From positions 1-29,873 of the forward strand of contig CAZTGE010000041.1 of the NCBI GenBank assembly GCA_964612995.1: a stretch of DNA of 29,873 bases, written 5' to 3'. A program made the position numbers and the translations under genes. The notes below the pieces were generated by a model, which was given only the letters and a program-made list of their open reading frames with translations, was not told the origin of the DNA and ran no database searches. Each line of letters opens with the position of its first letter. The first letter of the stretch is position 1. Of the stretch, positions 1 to 8,705 are shown one piece after another. The DNA is from SLQH01 sp964612995 (GTDB lineage: Bacteria; Planctomycetota; UBA11346).

Positions 1-7
1 CAGGCGT

Positions 8-246
8 GGGCGGATCGGCTGCGCCGAAACGTATCCGCCCTCCGGCGGCACTTGCGCCTCGGCCTGACGGCCTGACGGCCCGCGGGGCTGCGCTTGCGCT
101 CCACGGGCCGCTGGCCCCACTGGGGCCAGCTATCGCCTGCGGCGATACCCGCTTCGCCCACCACTCGGCGCCAGACCCCATCGCGTACGATGGGGCCCCG
201 AAAAAGAGCGAGGTAACCACTTATGCCGTTGGGCCTGAGTGGTTAC
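8..246. repeat. Non-coding run of consecutive stem-loops
   Basis: I see no convincing gene in 1-351. Instead there are consecutive perfect inverted repeats: GGGCGGAT 8-15 with ATCCGCCC 33-40; a 21-base palindrome at 110-130 (10-base arms around one C); TATCGCC 131-137 with GGCGATA 141-147; CCCCATCG 176-183 with CGATGGGG 188-195 around CGTA; and GTAACCACT 213-221 with AGTGGTTAC 238-246. A short direct repeat GCCTGACG also occurs near 62-77. None is followed by a T-tract, so these are not classical terminators. The stretch 239-351 has a coding-like base pattern on the plus strand but no recognisable product. It could be a structured RNA, a repeat island or a recombination site. Confidence 0.6.
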
Positions 247-351
247 TGACGATGGTCACCCGCTGCTGGGCACCGCGCCGATGGGGCTGGAGGAAGCGAG
301 CACCGGCAGCGTCACCATCGCCATCGCCGGCACCCGCCTCGATAATCGCTA

Positions 352-738
352 TTACCCTCGCAGCTCCACCACCGCGTCGATCGCCACCAGCGCGCCCTTG
401 GGCAAGGCCGCCACGCCGATGCAGCAGCGGGCAGGGAAAGGCTCTTCGAACCAGGTGGCATAGACCGCGTTGATCGCGGCGAAGGCGCTGAGGTCGGTGC
501 AGTAGATGGTGCAGCGCAGGGCGTTGTTCAGCGCGGTGTCGGCATCGTGGCAGATGGCATCGAGGTTGCGCAGCGCCTGCTCGGCCTGGGCGGCGACGTC
601 ATCGACGCCCACCGCTTCGCCGCTGGCCGGGTCGAGACCGAGCTGCATGGAACACCACAGCAGACCGCCCTGGATCACCGCCTGGGAATAGGGTCCCAGA
701 GCAGTGGGGGCGTCGGGACTGTTGACGGTCGAGCGCAT
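352..738 (-). CDS. ridA: RidA family enamine/imine deaminase
   Basis: This 128-residue protein belongs to the RidA (YjgF/YER057c/UK114) family. Members hydrolyse reactive enamine/imine intermediates, such as 2-aminoacrylate released by PLP enzymes, to the keto acid plus ammonia in the cytoplasm. The sequence shows the family hallmarks: an N-terminal GPYSQAV (residues 15-21), a central segment on aspartate and asparagine, and the C-terminal RCCIGVAALPKGALV block. Arg104 there corresponds to the conserved substrate-binding arginine of RidA. The ATG at 738 gives the usual family length and has a GGAG-type ribosome site; longer in-frame extensions upstream overlap map and are rejected. The gene is transcribed divergently from map, with 80 bases between them. 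The two consecutive cysteines after Arg104 are slightly unusual but not disabling. Confidence 0.93.
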   Translation of the reverse strand: MRSTVNSPDAPTALGPYSQAVIQGGLLWCSMQLGLDPASGEAVGVDDVAAQAEQALRNLDAICHDADTALNNALRCTIYCTDLSAFAAINAVYATWFEEPFPARCCIGVAALPKGALVAIDAVVELRG

Positions 739-818
739 GATGGGTCTCCGAGGCGGTGGATTTCGGGGGGTGACTCGCGCGATGGAAAGGATACCCTTCC
801 CGGGATCATGGAGCAGCG

Positions 819-1799
819 GTGAAGCGTCGTGGTCCGAATGATCCGTGTTGGTGCGGAAGTGGCAAGAAATACAAGAAATGCCACATGCACCGCGATGTGA
901 TGGCCGACCTCCAAGGCGGCGGCACCGCCGCGGCCGACAGCAGCCTGCGCGCCGGGACGGTGGGCCCCGCGCGCGATCTGCCGCCCGGTATCCCACGGCC
1001 GGAGTACGCTCAGAACGGCCGCCCGGCACGCAAGACGGCGGGCACGCTGTACAAGGACGCCGATCAGCTCGAGCGTATGCGCGCCAGCTGCGCACTCGCT
1101 CGCCAGGTGCTCGACACCACCAAGGCGGCGGTCGCCGTCGGCGTGACCACCGACGAGCTCGATCGGGTGGCGCATGAGGCCTGTGTCGCCGCCGGCGCCT
1201 ATCCCTCGCCGCTGAACTACTGCGGCTATCCCAAGTCGATCTGCACCTCGGTCAACGAGGTCATCTGTCATGGCATCCCCGACGACCGACCACTTGCCGA
1301 CGGCGACATCGTCAACATCGATATCACCGTGTTCCGCGACGGGATGCACGGCGATTGCTCCGAGACCGTCGCGGTGGGCTCGATCGATGCCAGCTGCACC
1401 CGACTGCTGGCGGTGACCCGCGCGGCACTCGACGCTGGCGTCGCTGCCGTGCGCCCGGGCGGTCGTGTGTGCGACATCGGCAGGGCGATCGAGGAGACCG
1501 TGGCGCCCTTCGGCTATGGCGTGGTCCGGGATTTCGTCGGCCACGGCATCGGCGAGGTCTTCCACATGGATCCGCAGGTGCCGCACTACTACGACCGCAA
1601 GGCAACCTTCGACCTGCGACCGGGGATGACCTTCACCATCGAACCGATGATCACCATCGGCGATTTCCGCCACCGTCTGTGGCCCGACAACTGGACCGCG
1701 GTCACCCGCGACGGCGAACGGAGCGCCCAGTTCGAACACACCGTGCTGGTGACCGACTCCGGTGTCGCGGTGCTGACGGCCGGCAACGACGATGGATGA
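819..1799 (+). CDS. map: Methionine aminopeptidase type I with N-terminal SEC-C zinc motif
   Basis: This 326-residue enzyme removes the initiator methionine from nascent proteins. The N-terminus carries a SEC-C motif (Cys10, Cys12, Cys21, His22; DPCWCGSGKKYKKCH), a zinc knuckle also found at the SecA C-terminus and often linked to ribosome or chaperone contact. The catalytic pita-bread domain follows from about residue 75. All five expected metal ligands are visible: Asp168 (NIDITVF), Asp179 (HGDCSET), His242 (GHGIGEVFH), Glu275 (FTIEPM) and Glu306 (QFEHT). The start is GTG at 819 with a GGAG site just upstream; it is fixed because the SEC-C motif begins within ten codons. The 3' end overlaps thiL by 8 bases, so the two are probably co-transcribed. 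The SEC-C extension is known in a subset of MetAPs, and the linker of roughly 50 residues is low in complexity. Confidence 0.95.
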   Translation: MKRRGPNDPCWCGSGKKYKKCHMHRDVMADLQGGGTAAADSSLRAGTVGPARDLPPGIPRPEYAQNGRPARKTAGTLYKDADQLERMRASCALARQVLDTTKAAVAVGVTTDELDRVAHEACVAAGAYPSPLNYCGYPKSICTSVNEVICHGIPDDRPLADGDIVNIDITVFRDGMHGDCSETVAVGSIDASCTRLLAVTRAALDAGVAAVRPGGRVCDIGRAIEETVAPFGYGVVRDFVGHGIGEVFHMDPQVPHYYDRKATFDLRPGMTFTIEPMITIGDFRHRLWPDNWTAVTRDGERSAQFEHTVLVTDSGVAVLTAGNDDG

Positions 1800-2688
1800 G
1801 AACGAGCTGCTCGCGCGCATCGCCGCACGCGAGCATCGGGTCGCCGCACCCTGCCCGATCGGAGATGATTGTTGTTGGTGGGAACCCACCGGCACCACCT
1901 GCCTCAGCGTGGACAGCATCGTTGCCGGTCGCCATTTCACCGCCGCAGACCCGCCCGCAGCTGTCGGGCGCAAGGCTGCCGGCGCTGCGCTCAGCGATCT
2001 CGCGGCGATGGGCGCGACGCCGGTCGGCGCAGTGCTGGCCCTGCACGTGGCTCCGGGCTGGGATGCGCTAGCGCTGGCCGAGGCCTGCCGCGAAGAGCTC
2101 GAGCGCCACGGTTGCCCGTTGCTCGGCGGCGACACCACCGCCGCGGGCGAACTCGCCTTGAGCGTGAGCGTCTGGGGCGAGGTGACCGCTGGCGCACGTT
2201 TGCTGCGCCGTGACGGCGGATGCCCTGGCGACCTGCTGGTGGTCAGCGGGCGCCTCGGCGGAGCCCAGGCCAGCGGGCGGCATCTGACACCCGAACCCCG
2301 GCTGGTCTTGGGCAGCTGGCTGGCCCGCCAGCCGGGGGTTCACGCGCTGATGGATCTCTCCGATGGCCTCGCCGCCGACGCGCCGCGTCTGGCCGCGGCC
2401 TCCGGATGCGGCTGTCTGATCGACGCCGCGCGTATCCCGATCCATCCGGATGTCCCATCCGGCCCGCTGGCTGCCCGGCTACGTGCGGCCTGCTGCGACG
2501 GCGAGGACTTCGAGCTGCTGGCGGCTGTCGACCCCCAGGCCTGGCCAGCGCTCCAGCGCGACCGCCGCGAGGCGGATCCGCAACTGCAACAGGTCGGCGA
2601 GCTGTGCCACGCCAGCGGCAACCGTCTGCGTTGGAGCGACGGCACGCTCGAGCCGCTGAGCTGGCGCGGCTTCGCGCATCAGCTCTGA
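1792..2688 (+). CDS. thiL: Thiamine-monophosphate kinase
   Basis: The 298-residue product phosphorylates thiamine monophosphate to the active cofactor thiamine diphosphate, using ATP. It has the PurM/ThiL-fold signatures in order: IGDD (residues 23-26), DSIVAGRHF, ALSDLAAMGATP, LLGGDTT, DLLVVSGRLGGA, LMDLSDGLAAD and DGEDFELL. The aspartates in these blocks bind Mg2+ and the phosphates. The length is slightly below the usual 310-330 residues because some loops are short; nothing essential appears missing. The ATG at 1792 lies inside the last codons of map (8-base overlap), which indicates translational coupling. No other thiamine gene is nearby. A hairpin follows the stop codon. Confidence 0.95.
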   Translation: MDENELLARIAAREHRVAAPCPIGDDCCWWEPTGTTCLSVDSIVAGRHFTAADPPAAVGRKAAGAALSDLAAMGATPVGAVLALHVAPGWDALALAEACREELERHGCPLLGGDTTAAGELALSVSVWGEVTAGARLLRRDGGCPGDLLVVSGRLGGAQASGRHLTPEPRLVLGSWLARQPGVHALMDLSDGLAADAPRLAAASGCGCLIDAARIPIHPDVPSGPLAARLRAACCDGEDFELLAAVDPQAWPALQRDRREADPQLQQVGELCHASGNRLRWSDGTLEPLSWRGFAHQL

Positions 2689-2702
2689 GGCCACGCCAGG
2701 CC

Positions 2703-2728
2703 GCGGACCGTCCCGAGCGCTGGTCCGC
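2703..2728 (+). terminator. Hairpin after thiL, possible terminator
   Basis: GCGGACC (2703-2709) pairs perfectly with GGTCCGC (2722-2728) around a 12-base loop, 14 bases after the thiL stop. No T-tract follows, so it would be a non-canonical or factor-dependent terminator, or simply a transcript-stabilising stem. Confidence 0.4.
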
Positions 2729-2739
2729 TACGCAGATGG

Positions 2740-2755
2740 TGGCATCTGACGCGCA
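2740..2755 (+). promoter_or_regulatory. Candidate sigma-54 (-24/-12) promoter for the efflux operon
   Basis: TGGCATCTGACGCGCA has GG and GC separated by exactly ten bases and a TGGCA -24 element; the consensus is TGGCAC-N5-TTGCA. The -12 half (GCGCA) keeps only the GC and the final A. A start about 12 bases downstream would give an RNA leader of roughly 40 bases before the ATG at 2808. The window also encodes an NtrC-type activator, but nothing directly links the two. Confidence 0.25.
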
Positions 2756-2807
2756 AACGGGCACACTCCGGTTACGTAGATGACCTCATCAGTTAGAGCG
2801 GGGAGAT

Positions 2808-4238
2808 ATGCGAGCATTCGTCCTTCCTCTGTGTGCCGGGCTGCTGGTGACCGGCTGTGCCGGCCACCAGCGCTACGACCATGCGCGCATCATCGTCGCC
2901 CCGGCCGGGGCTGAACCCCATCTGCCGGCGCGACCCGGCTTCGACCCGCAGCAACCGCTGGGGCTCGAACAGGCGGTGCGGCTCGCCCTGGCCAACAACC
3001 CCGACATGCATATCGCCACAGAGCGCCTGGCCGCTGCCAATGCGCGCCTGAGGCAATCGCGCGCGGCCTTCCTGCCGCTGGTGCAGGCCCATGCCGAATA
3101 CGTGCGCGCGGACGCGCCCTCGACCTATCTGTTCAAGACCATCGACCAGCGTGAGCTGCCGCAGCGCGTCGATTTCAACGACCCGGGCATCCTCGACAAC
3201 TACGAGATCGGACTGGGCCTGCGCTACAACCTCTATAATGGCGGGAGGGACCGGCTCGATCGCCTGACAGCCGCGCTCGGCGTGCGTCAGGGTACGACCC
3301 GGCGTCTGGCCGCGCGCAATCGGCTGATCGCAGCGGTGATCGTGGCCTGGTACGACATCCGTGCCGCCGGAGAGATGGTCACCACCGCCAAGGCCTCGCA
3401 TACCGCGGTCGAAGCCCAGCTGGACGAGACGCGCAAGGTCCACGCGGCAGGCGGTGACGCCAGGAAATCCGATGTGCTCTCGCTCGAAGCACGGGTGGCA
3501 GAAGCCGAGGAGACGGTGATCCGCGCCCGCAACGCACAACGCCTCGCGGTGGCCGCGTTGGCCAACCTGCTTGGCGAGAACCCGGATACGGTGCTGGATA
3601 TGCAATTGGGCGAGGCCTGCCCCTGTCCGATCCCTGCGACCTACGAAGACGCCGTCGCCACCGGTCTGGCCGGACGCCCGGAGCTGGTCCTGGCGCGCCA
3701 GGAGGTCGAAGGCGCAGCGATCGCCCGTGACCGCGCGCGTGCCGAATGGCTGCCACGACTCGATCTCGAAGCACGCACCTGGTGGGACGACGATCACATC
3801 GATTTCGGTGAGGACGACGGCAATTGGATGCTGGGTCTGCGGCTCGGCTGGGATGTCTACGCCGGCGGCGCGCGCATCCACCGCGGCGCAGCGGCCCGCT
3901 CCGAACTGCGCGCCGCAGTGGCCGCTGATCGCCGGGAGAACCTCGTGGTGCGGCTGGAGATCAAGCGCGCCTACCTCCAGCTCGAAGAGGCACAGGCCCG
4001 CCGTGACGTCGCGGTCAAAGGCCTCGCCGCCGCCGAGGAGTCGCTGGCGATGGTGCGCACCCAGTATCAGGCCGGCAGCGTGCGCATCACCCGCTACCTC
4101 GAGGCCGAGACCACCCACACCCGCGCGCGGATGCGTCTGGTGCGTGCCCGGTACGATCTCAAACAGGCCGAAGCGGAAGTCGCGCGCGCGACGGGCCGCT
4201 TCGCCCACGCCGAGCTGGATCCGGAGGAGTCCCCATGA
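2808..4238 (+). CDS. TolC-family outer membrane efflux lipoprotein
   Basis: This 476-residue protein is the outer-membrane channel of a tripartite RND efflux pump. It starts with a lipoprotein signal peptide ending in LLVTGC (Cys17), as in OprM/NodT-type channels. The body contains two repeats of the outer membrane efflux domain, with long alanine- and glutamate-rich coiled-coil helices. Typical blocks are LEQAVRLALANNPDM (first repeat, from about residue 50), a beta-strand segment near YNLYNGGRDR, and the second repeat beginning AVATGLAGRPELVLAR, with GLRLGWDVYAGGARI as its beta-strand counterpart. The ATG at 2808 follows GGGGAG. It overlaps the adaptor gene by ATGA, and the gene order outer-membrane factor, adaptor, pump matches a complete efflux operon. 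The substrate cannot be deduced from the sequence. Confidence 0.9.
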   Translation: MRAFVLPLCAGLLVTGCAGHQRYDHARIIVAPAGAEPHLPARPGFDPQQPLGLEQAVRLALANNPDMHIATERLAAANARLRQSRAAFLPLVQAHAEYVRADAPSTYLFKTIDQRELPQRVDFNDPGILDNYEIGLGLRYNLYNGGRDRLDRLTAALGVRQGTTRRLAARNRLIAAVIVAWYDIRAAGEMVTTAKASHTAVEAQLDETRKVHAAGGDARKSDVLSLEARVAEAEETVIRARNAQRLAVAALANLLGENPDTVLDMQLGEACPCPIPATYEDAVATGLAGRPELVLARQEVEGAAIARDRARAEWLPRLDLEARTWWDDDHIDFGEDDGNWMLGLRLGWDVYAGGARIHRGAAARSELRAAVAADRRENLVVRLEIKRAYLQLEEAQARRDVAVKGLAAAEESLAMVRTQYQAGSVRITRYLEAETTHTRARMRLVRARYDLKQAEAEVARATGRFAHAELDPEESP

Positions 4239-5296
4239 AGCGCAGACGCATCATCCAGATCGTGGCCGCGGTGATGATCGTTGCCGCGATCGCGGTCATG
4301 CTGGTAGTCGTCACCGGCGTCGACGCCATCGCGCCGGGCTCGTCCCAGCCCGCTCCGGGCCTGCCCACGCCGGCCAATACTGCGGTGGTACGGAGCACCA
4401 CGCAACCGGTGAGCCATCGCGCGGTGGGCACGGTCGAATCCAAGCTCAGCTCGACGGTCTCACCGCGGATCCAGGGGCAGGTGCTCGCGGTCCTGGTCGA
4501 GGCCGGTGACCGCGTCGAACCGGATCAGGTGCTGGTCCGACTCCAGAGCGAGGAGCTGCAGCATCGTCTGGCCCAGGCGCGCAACGGCCTCGAATCGGCT
4601 CGCGCCGAGGCCGAGGCCGCACGCCAGAGCTACGAACGCGTCGAGAAGCTCTACGCCCAGGAGGCCGCGACCGAGACCCGTCTCGAGCAGGCCCGTGCAC
4701 GGCATCGCAAGGCCGCGGCCGCGGTCGAGGTGGCGCAGAACCAGATCGCCGAAGCCGAGGCCGTCGCCGGCTACACCGACGTCCGCAGCGGAATGGCCGG
4801 CATGGTCACCCGACGCCTGGTCGACCCGGGCGATCTCGCCTGGCCCGGCAAACCGCTGATCGAACTGCACGATCCGCAGCGCCTGCGCCTGGAGGCCGAA
4901 TTGCGCGAAGGGCTGATCGATCGCGTCGCGCTCGACGACAAGCTCGAGGTGACCTTCGGTTCGCTCGGCTCCAGCGTGCACGGCACGGTGGAGGAGATCC
5001 TGCCCTACGCCGACCCGCGCAGCCGCTCGTTCGCCGTCCGGGTGGCATTGCCGCAGATCGCGGGGCTGCATCCGGGCATGTTCGGCCGCCTGCATGTACC
5101 GCTGGAGGAGCGTAGTGGCGTGGTGGTGGATCGGCGTGCGATCGAACGCGTCGGCCAGCTGGCGACGATACGCGTGCGCGGCGAAGACGGCGTGTGGCGT
5201 CGGCGCTATGTCACCCTCGGTGCGCGGCGAGGCGAACAGGTGGAGATCCTCTCCGGCCTGACTGCGGGCGAAACCATCGGCTGGGATGATACGTGA
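4235..5296 (+). CDS. RND efflux periplasmic adaptor subunit (HlyD/AcrA family)
   Basis: This 353-residue membrane fusion protein links the RND pump to the outer-membrane channel. An N-terminal membrane anchor spans roughly residues 5-27 (IIQIVAAVMIVAAIAVMLVV). There follow the first half of the lipoyl/barrel-sandwich domain (VSPRIQGQVLAVLVEAGDRV), an alpha-helical hairpin rich in Ala, Glu and Arg (about 105-170), the second lipoyl half (VRSGMAGMVTRRLVDPGDL), a beta-barrel domain (LRLEAELREGLIDRV) and a membrane-proximal domain with GLHPGMFGRLHVP. The order is canonical. It starts with an ATGA overlap on the channel gene and ends with a GTGA overlap on the pump gene, so the three are almost certainly co-expressed at similar levels. 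Confidence 0.92.
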   Translation: MKRRRIIQIVAAVMIVAAIAVMLVVVTGVDAIAPGSSQPAPGLPTPANTAVVRSTTQPVSHRAVGTVESKLSSTVSPRIQGQVLAVLVEAGDRVEPDQVLVRLQSEELQHRLAQARNGLESARAEAEAARQSYERVEKLYAQEAATETRLEQARARHRKAAAAVEVAQNQIAEAEAVAGYTDVRSGMAGMVTRRLVDPGDLAWPGKPLIELHDPQRLRLEAELREGLIDRVALDDKLEVTFGSLGSSVHGTVEEILPYADPRSRSFAVRVALPQIAGLHPGMFGRLHVPLEERSGVVVDRRAIERVGQLATIRVRGEDGVWRRRYVTLGARRGEQVEILSGLTAGETIGWDDT

Positions 5297-8200
5297 TGGA
5301 TGCGACAAACCGTGAGCAGCGTCCGCGAGGGCTGATCGCCCGGATTGTCGAGACCTTCCTCGGCGGCCGGCTGTCGATCATCCTGGTCGTCAGCGCCCTG
5401 GCCCTGGGCGTGGCGGCGATCCTGATCACGCCACGCGAGGAGGATCCGCAGATCGTGGTGCCGATGGCGGACATCTACGTCGAGGCGCCGGGCGCCAGCC
5501 CCGAGGAGATCGAACAGCTGGTCACCACCCCGCTGGAGCGGTACCTCTACCAGGTCGACGGCGTGGAATACGTCTACTCGATCAGCCGCCGCGACATGGC
5601 GGTGGTCACGGTGCGGTTCTACGTCGGCGAGGACCGCGAGGACTCGTTGGTCAAGCTGCACAACCGCATCCTGATGCACCGCGACCGCGCTCCGCCGCTG
5701 GTCAGCGGCTGGGTGACCAAGCCGGTGGAGATCGACGACGTGCCGATCGTCACCATCACCCTCCACTCGCAGACCCACGACGACTACGCGCTGCGTCGTA
5801 TCGGCGAAGAGGCGATGGCCCGGCTCGATCAGATCCGGGACGTGTCGCGCACCCGGATCGTCGGCGGCCGTGAACGGGTGGTGCGGGTCACGCCGGACCC
5901 CGAGGCGATGGAAGCGCGTGGTGTCGACCTGCTGACCCTCCAGCGCGCGATCGCCGCCGCGGACGCGAATCTATCGGTCGGCAGCTTCGACCGCGCCGAT
6001 CGCCGTAGCGAGGTCACCGCGGGCCCGTTCATCACCGGGGTCGACGATGTCGACGATCTGGTGGTCGGCGTCCATCGCGGCGCGCCGGTATATCTCGCGG
6101 ATGTGGCCAGCGTCACCGACGGCCCGGCCGAACCCAGCTCCTACACCCGTATCGGCAAGCCGGGCTGGGACGAGACCCGCAGTGCGGTCACCCTGGCGGT
6201 GGCCAAGAAGCAGGGCACCAACGCGGTCGCGGTGGCCGACGAGGTCATTGCGGCAATGGCCGAGCTGGAAGCCGAGGTACTGCCGGCCGAGGTTGCCTGG
6301 GACGTCACCCGCAACTACGGGCAGACCGCCGACGCCAAGGTCAACGAGCTGCTCAGTTCACTCGGTTTCGCGATGGTCACGGTCATCGGCCTCTTGCTGT
6401 TCACCCTCGGCTGGCGTGAGGGCCTGGTGGTGGCGATCGCCGTGCCGATCAGCTTCGCACTCGCGCTGTTCGTCAACTATGCCGCCGGCTACACCATCAA
6501 TCGGGTGACCCTGTTCGCGCTGATCCTGACCCTCGGCCTGGTGGTCGACGACCCGATCACCAACGTCGACAACATCCAACGCCATATGCTGATGCGCAAG
6601 CGCAGCCCCTTCGTCGCCACGCTGTGGGCGGTGCAGGAGGTGCTGCCCCCGGTGATCATGTCGACCCTGGCGATCATCGTGAGCTTTCTGCCGATGTTCT
6701 TCATCACCGGAATGATGGGCCCCTACATGCAGCCGATGGCCGTCAACGTGCCGATGACGGTGATCTTCTCCACCGTCGCCGCGCTCTCGGTCGTGCCCTG
6801 GGCCGCGTACCACCTGATCAAGGGCAAGGTCGCCCAAAACACCGCCGAGGACGGAGCCGATGCGGCACAGGACGTACGTCGCACGAAACTCTACCGCATC
6901 TACGCGCCGGTCGTCGCGCCGTTCCTCGCGCGCCGGTGGCTGCGCTGGACGATGCTCGGCGCGATCGTGATGCTGCTGGGGCTGTGCGGTCTGCTGGTGA
7001 TCCTGCGCCAGGTGCCGATGAAGATGCTGCCCTTCGACAACAAGAACGAACTGCAGCTGATCGTCGACATGCCCGAGGGCGCCACCCTCGAGCGCACCGA
7101 CGCGGTGATCCGCGATTTCGAACGTGAGATCGCCACCGTCAACGAGGTCGTCGACTACACCTCCTATGTCGGCACCTTCAGCCCGATCGACTTCAACGGG
7201 CTGGTACGCCACTACTATTTCCGCCGTGAGGCCAACGTCGCCGACATCCGGATCAACCTGGTGGACAAGGATCGTCGCGCCCAACAGAGCCACGAGATCG
7301 GCCTGCGCATCCGCGACCGTCTCGAGGCGATCGCCGAAACGCACGGGGCACGTATCGCCATCGTCGAGATCCCGCCCGGGCCACCGGTGATCGCCACCGT
7401 CACCGCCGAGATCTATGGCCCACCCGATGCGCCCTACGACGCGCTGATCGCCGGCGCGCGTACGGTACGCGAGCGCTTCGCCGCCCACCCCGGCCTGAGC
7501 GATACCGACGTCTCGGCCGTGGCACCGCATATGCGGTGGGAATTCCGCCTCGACAAGGAGAAGGCGGCGCTGCATGGCATCCGGACCGCCGACGCGGTGG
7601 CCGTCCAGCTGGCGGCGCTCGGCGGCGTTGAGCCGGCGACGGTACATACCCCCGATGAACGCAACCCACTGCACATCCGGCTCCGCCTGGACCGCAACGA
7701 GCGCAGCGGAATCCCGGAGCTCCAACGACTGCGGGTCGCCGCCGCCGACGGCACCCTGGTGCCGCTGGCCGAGATCGGCTCCTTCGTCGAGGTACCGCAG
7801 GACCAGCCGATCTATCACAAGAACCTCCGCCGGGTCGCCTATGCCTTCGCCGAGTGTGTTGGCACCGCGCCGGACGAGGTTGTGCTCGATCTCGCGCGCT
7901 GGTTCGAGGAGCATCCGCTCGAAGCCGGCGCGACCATCGAGTGGGCCGGCGAAGGCGAATGGAAGATCACCCTGCGGGTGTTCCGCGATCTCGGGCTGGC
8001 CTTTGGCGCGGCGATGGTCGGCATCTACATCCTGCTGGTGATCCAGACCGGCAGTTTCGTCATGCCGCTGGTGGTGATGACCGCGATCCCCTTGACCGCG
8101 ATCGGTATCCTGCCCGGCTTCTGGCTGCTCAACCTCATCGCCGACAACCCGGTTGGCGGCTACGCGACCCCGGTGTTCTTCACCGCGACCGCGATGATCG

Positions 8201-8520
8201 GCATGATCGCCCTCGGCGGCATCGTGGTGCGCAACGCCATCGTCCTGATCGAGTTCATCCAGGACTCGCAGGAGGAGGGCATGTCGCTCAAGGACGCGAT
8301 CCTCGCCTCGGGCGCGGTACGGATGCGTCCGATCCTGCTCACCGCCGCGACCACCGCGCTCGGCGCCTGGCCGATCACCCTCGATCCGATCTTCAGCGGC
8401 CTGGCCTGGGCGCTGATCTTCGGCCTGTTCGCCTCGACCACCTTCACCCTGCTGGTGGTTCCGGTGGTCTACTTCATGGTCTACGGACCGCGCGCAGCCG
8501 CGGCAGGAGAAGGAACATGA
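5293..8520 (+). CDS. RND family efflux permease (AcrB/MMPL-type superfamily)
   Basis: At 1075 residues this is a full-length RND inner-membrane pump driven by proton influx. It has TM1 near residues 20-40, a large periplasmic porter loop (TPREEDPQIVVPMADIYVEAPG onward in the first half), TM2-6 (about 350-520), a second periplasmic loop and TM8-12 at the C-terminus. TM4 carries the proton-relay acidic pair in GLVVDDPITNVDN, here followed by Pro where AcrB-like pumps usually have Ala. The C-terminal block GIVVRNAIVLIEFIQDS and the RMRPILLTAATTALG motif are typical. The start is GTG at 5293, or ATG at 5296; both overlap the adaptor stop. It resembles the permease subfamily with the TPREE/PQI signature rather than heavy-metal CzcA pumps. 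The substrate is unknown. Its 3' end overlaps the next small gene by ATGA. Confidence 0.95.
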   Translation: MMDATNREQRPRGLIARIVETFLGGRLSIILVVSALALGVAAILITPREEDPQIVVPMADIYVEAPGASPEEIEQLVTTPLERYLYQVDGVEYVYSISRRDMAVVTVRFYVGEDREDSLVKLHNRILMHRDRAPPLVSGWVTKPVEIDDVPIVTITLHSQTHDDYALRRIGEEAMARLDQIRDVSRTRIVGGRERVVRVTPDPEAMEARGVDLLTLQRAIAAADANLSVGSFDRADRRSEVTAGPFITGVDDVDDLVVGVHRGAPVYLADVASVTDGPAEPSSYTRIGKPGWDETRSAVTLAVAKKQGTNAVAVADEVIAAMAELEAEVLPAEVAWDVTRNYGQTADAKVNELLSSLGFAMVTVIGLLLFTLGWREGLVVAIAVPISFALALFVNYAAGYTINRVTLFALILTLGLVVDDPITNVDNIQRHMLMRKRSPFVATLWAVQEVLPPVIMSTLAIIVSFLPMFFITGMMGPYMQPMAVNVPMTVIFSTVAALSVVPWAAYHLIKGKVAQNTAEDGADAAQDVRRTKLYRIYAPVVAPFLARRWLRWTMLGAIVMLLGLCGLLVILRQVPMKMLPFDNKNELQLIVDMPEGATLERTDAVIRDFEREIATVNEVVDYTSYVGTFSPIDFNGLVRHYYFRREANVADIRINLVDKDRRAQQSHEIGLRIRDRLEAIAETHGARIAIVEIPPGPPVIATVTAEIYGPPDAPYDALIAGARTVRERFAAHPGLSDTDVSAVAPHMRWEFRLDKEKAALHGIRTADAVAVQLAALGGVEPATVHTPDERNPLHIRLRLDRNERSGIPELQRLRVAAADGTLVPLAEIGSFVEVPQDQPIYHKNLRRVAYAFAECVGTAPDEVVLDLARWFEEHPLEAGATIEWAGEGEWKITLRVFRDLGLAFGAAMVGIYILLVIQTGSFVMPLVVMTAIPLTAIGILPGFWLLNLIADNPVGGYATPVFFTATAMIGMIALGGIVVRNAIVLIEFIQDSQEEGMSLKDAILASGAVRMRPILLTAATTALGAWPITLDPIFSGLAWALIFGLFASTTFTLLVVPVVYFMVYGPRAAAAGEGT

Positions 8521-8705
8521 GAGTCGTCGATGCAGTCCATGCCATCGCTGGCGTGTTCATCCTCGGATCCCTGGCCCTGGGCTACTGGGTCCACCCGGCC
8601 TGGTTCCTGTTCACCGCCTTCGTCGGACTCAATCTGTTCCAGTACGGCTTCACCGGATTCTGCCCCCTGGCGCTGACCCTGGAACGAGCGGGAATGCGTC
8701 GTTGA
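8517..8705 (+). CDS. DUF2892 / YgaP-type small inner membrane protein
   Basis: This 62-residue protein matches the short inner-membrane YgaP-like (DUF2892) family. It has two hydrophobic helices (about residues 6-24 and 28-46) and the signature GLNLFQYGFTGFCPLALTLERAG, with the family's conserved GF-x-G-F-CP cysteine. The family often occurs as a domain attached to rhodanese or as a stand-alone protein near sulfur-related genes; the biochemical role is not established. The ATG at 8517 overlaps the permease stop (ATGA), so it is the last cistron of the efflux operon. That position suggests a small accessory subunit of the pump, but this is inference. Confidence 0.85.
   Translation: MRVVDAVHAIAGVFILGSLALGYWVHPAWFLFTAFVGLNLFQYGFTGFCPLALTLERAGMRR

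Noticed and set aside
221..226. GAFTDA in place of GAFTGA in the sigma-54 regulator as a sign of lost function (coordinates here are residue numbers of the gene at 15937-17349)
   Set aside because: Walker A, Walker B and the helix-turn-helix are intact, and I recall this substitution in other members of the family.
675..2138. Minus-strand open frame of 487 codons over map and thiL
   Set aside because: It overlaps two well-identified genes on the other strand and ends out of frame within ridA.
6358..7914. Minus-strand open frame of 518 codons over the RND permease gene
   Set aside because: It is a His/Asp-rich shadow of the permease codons.
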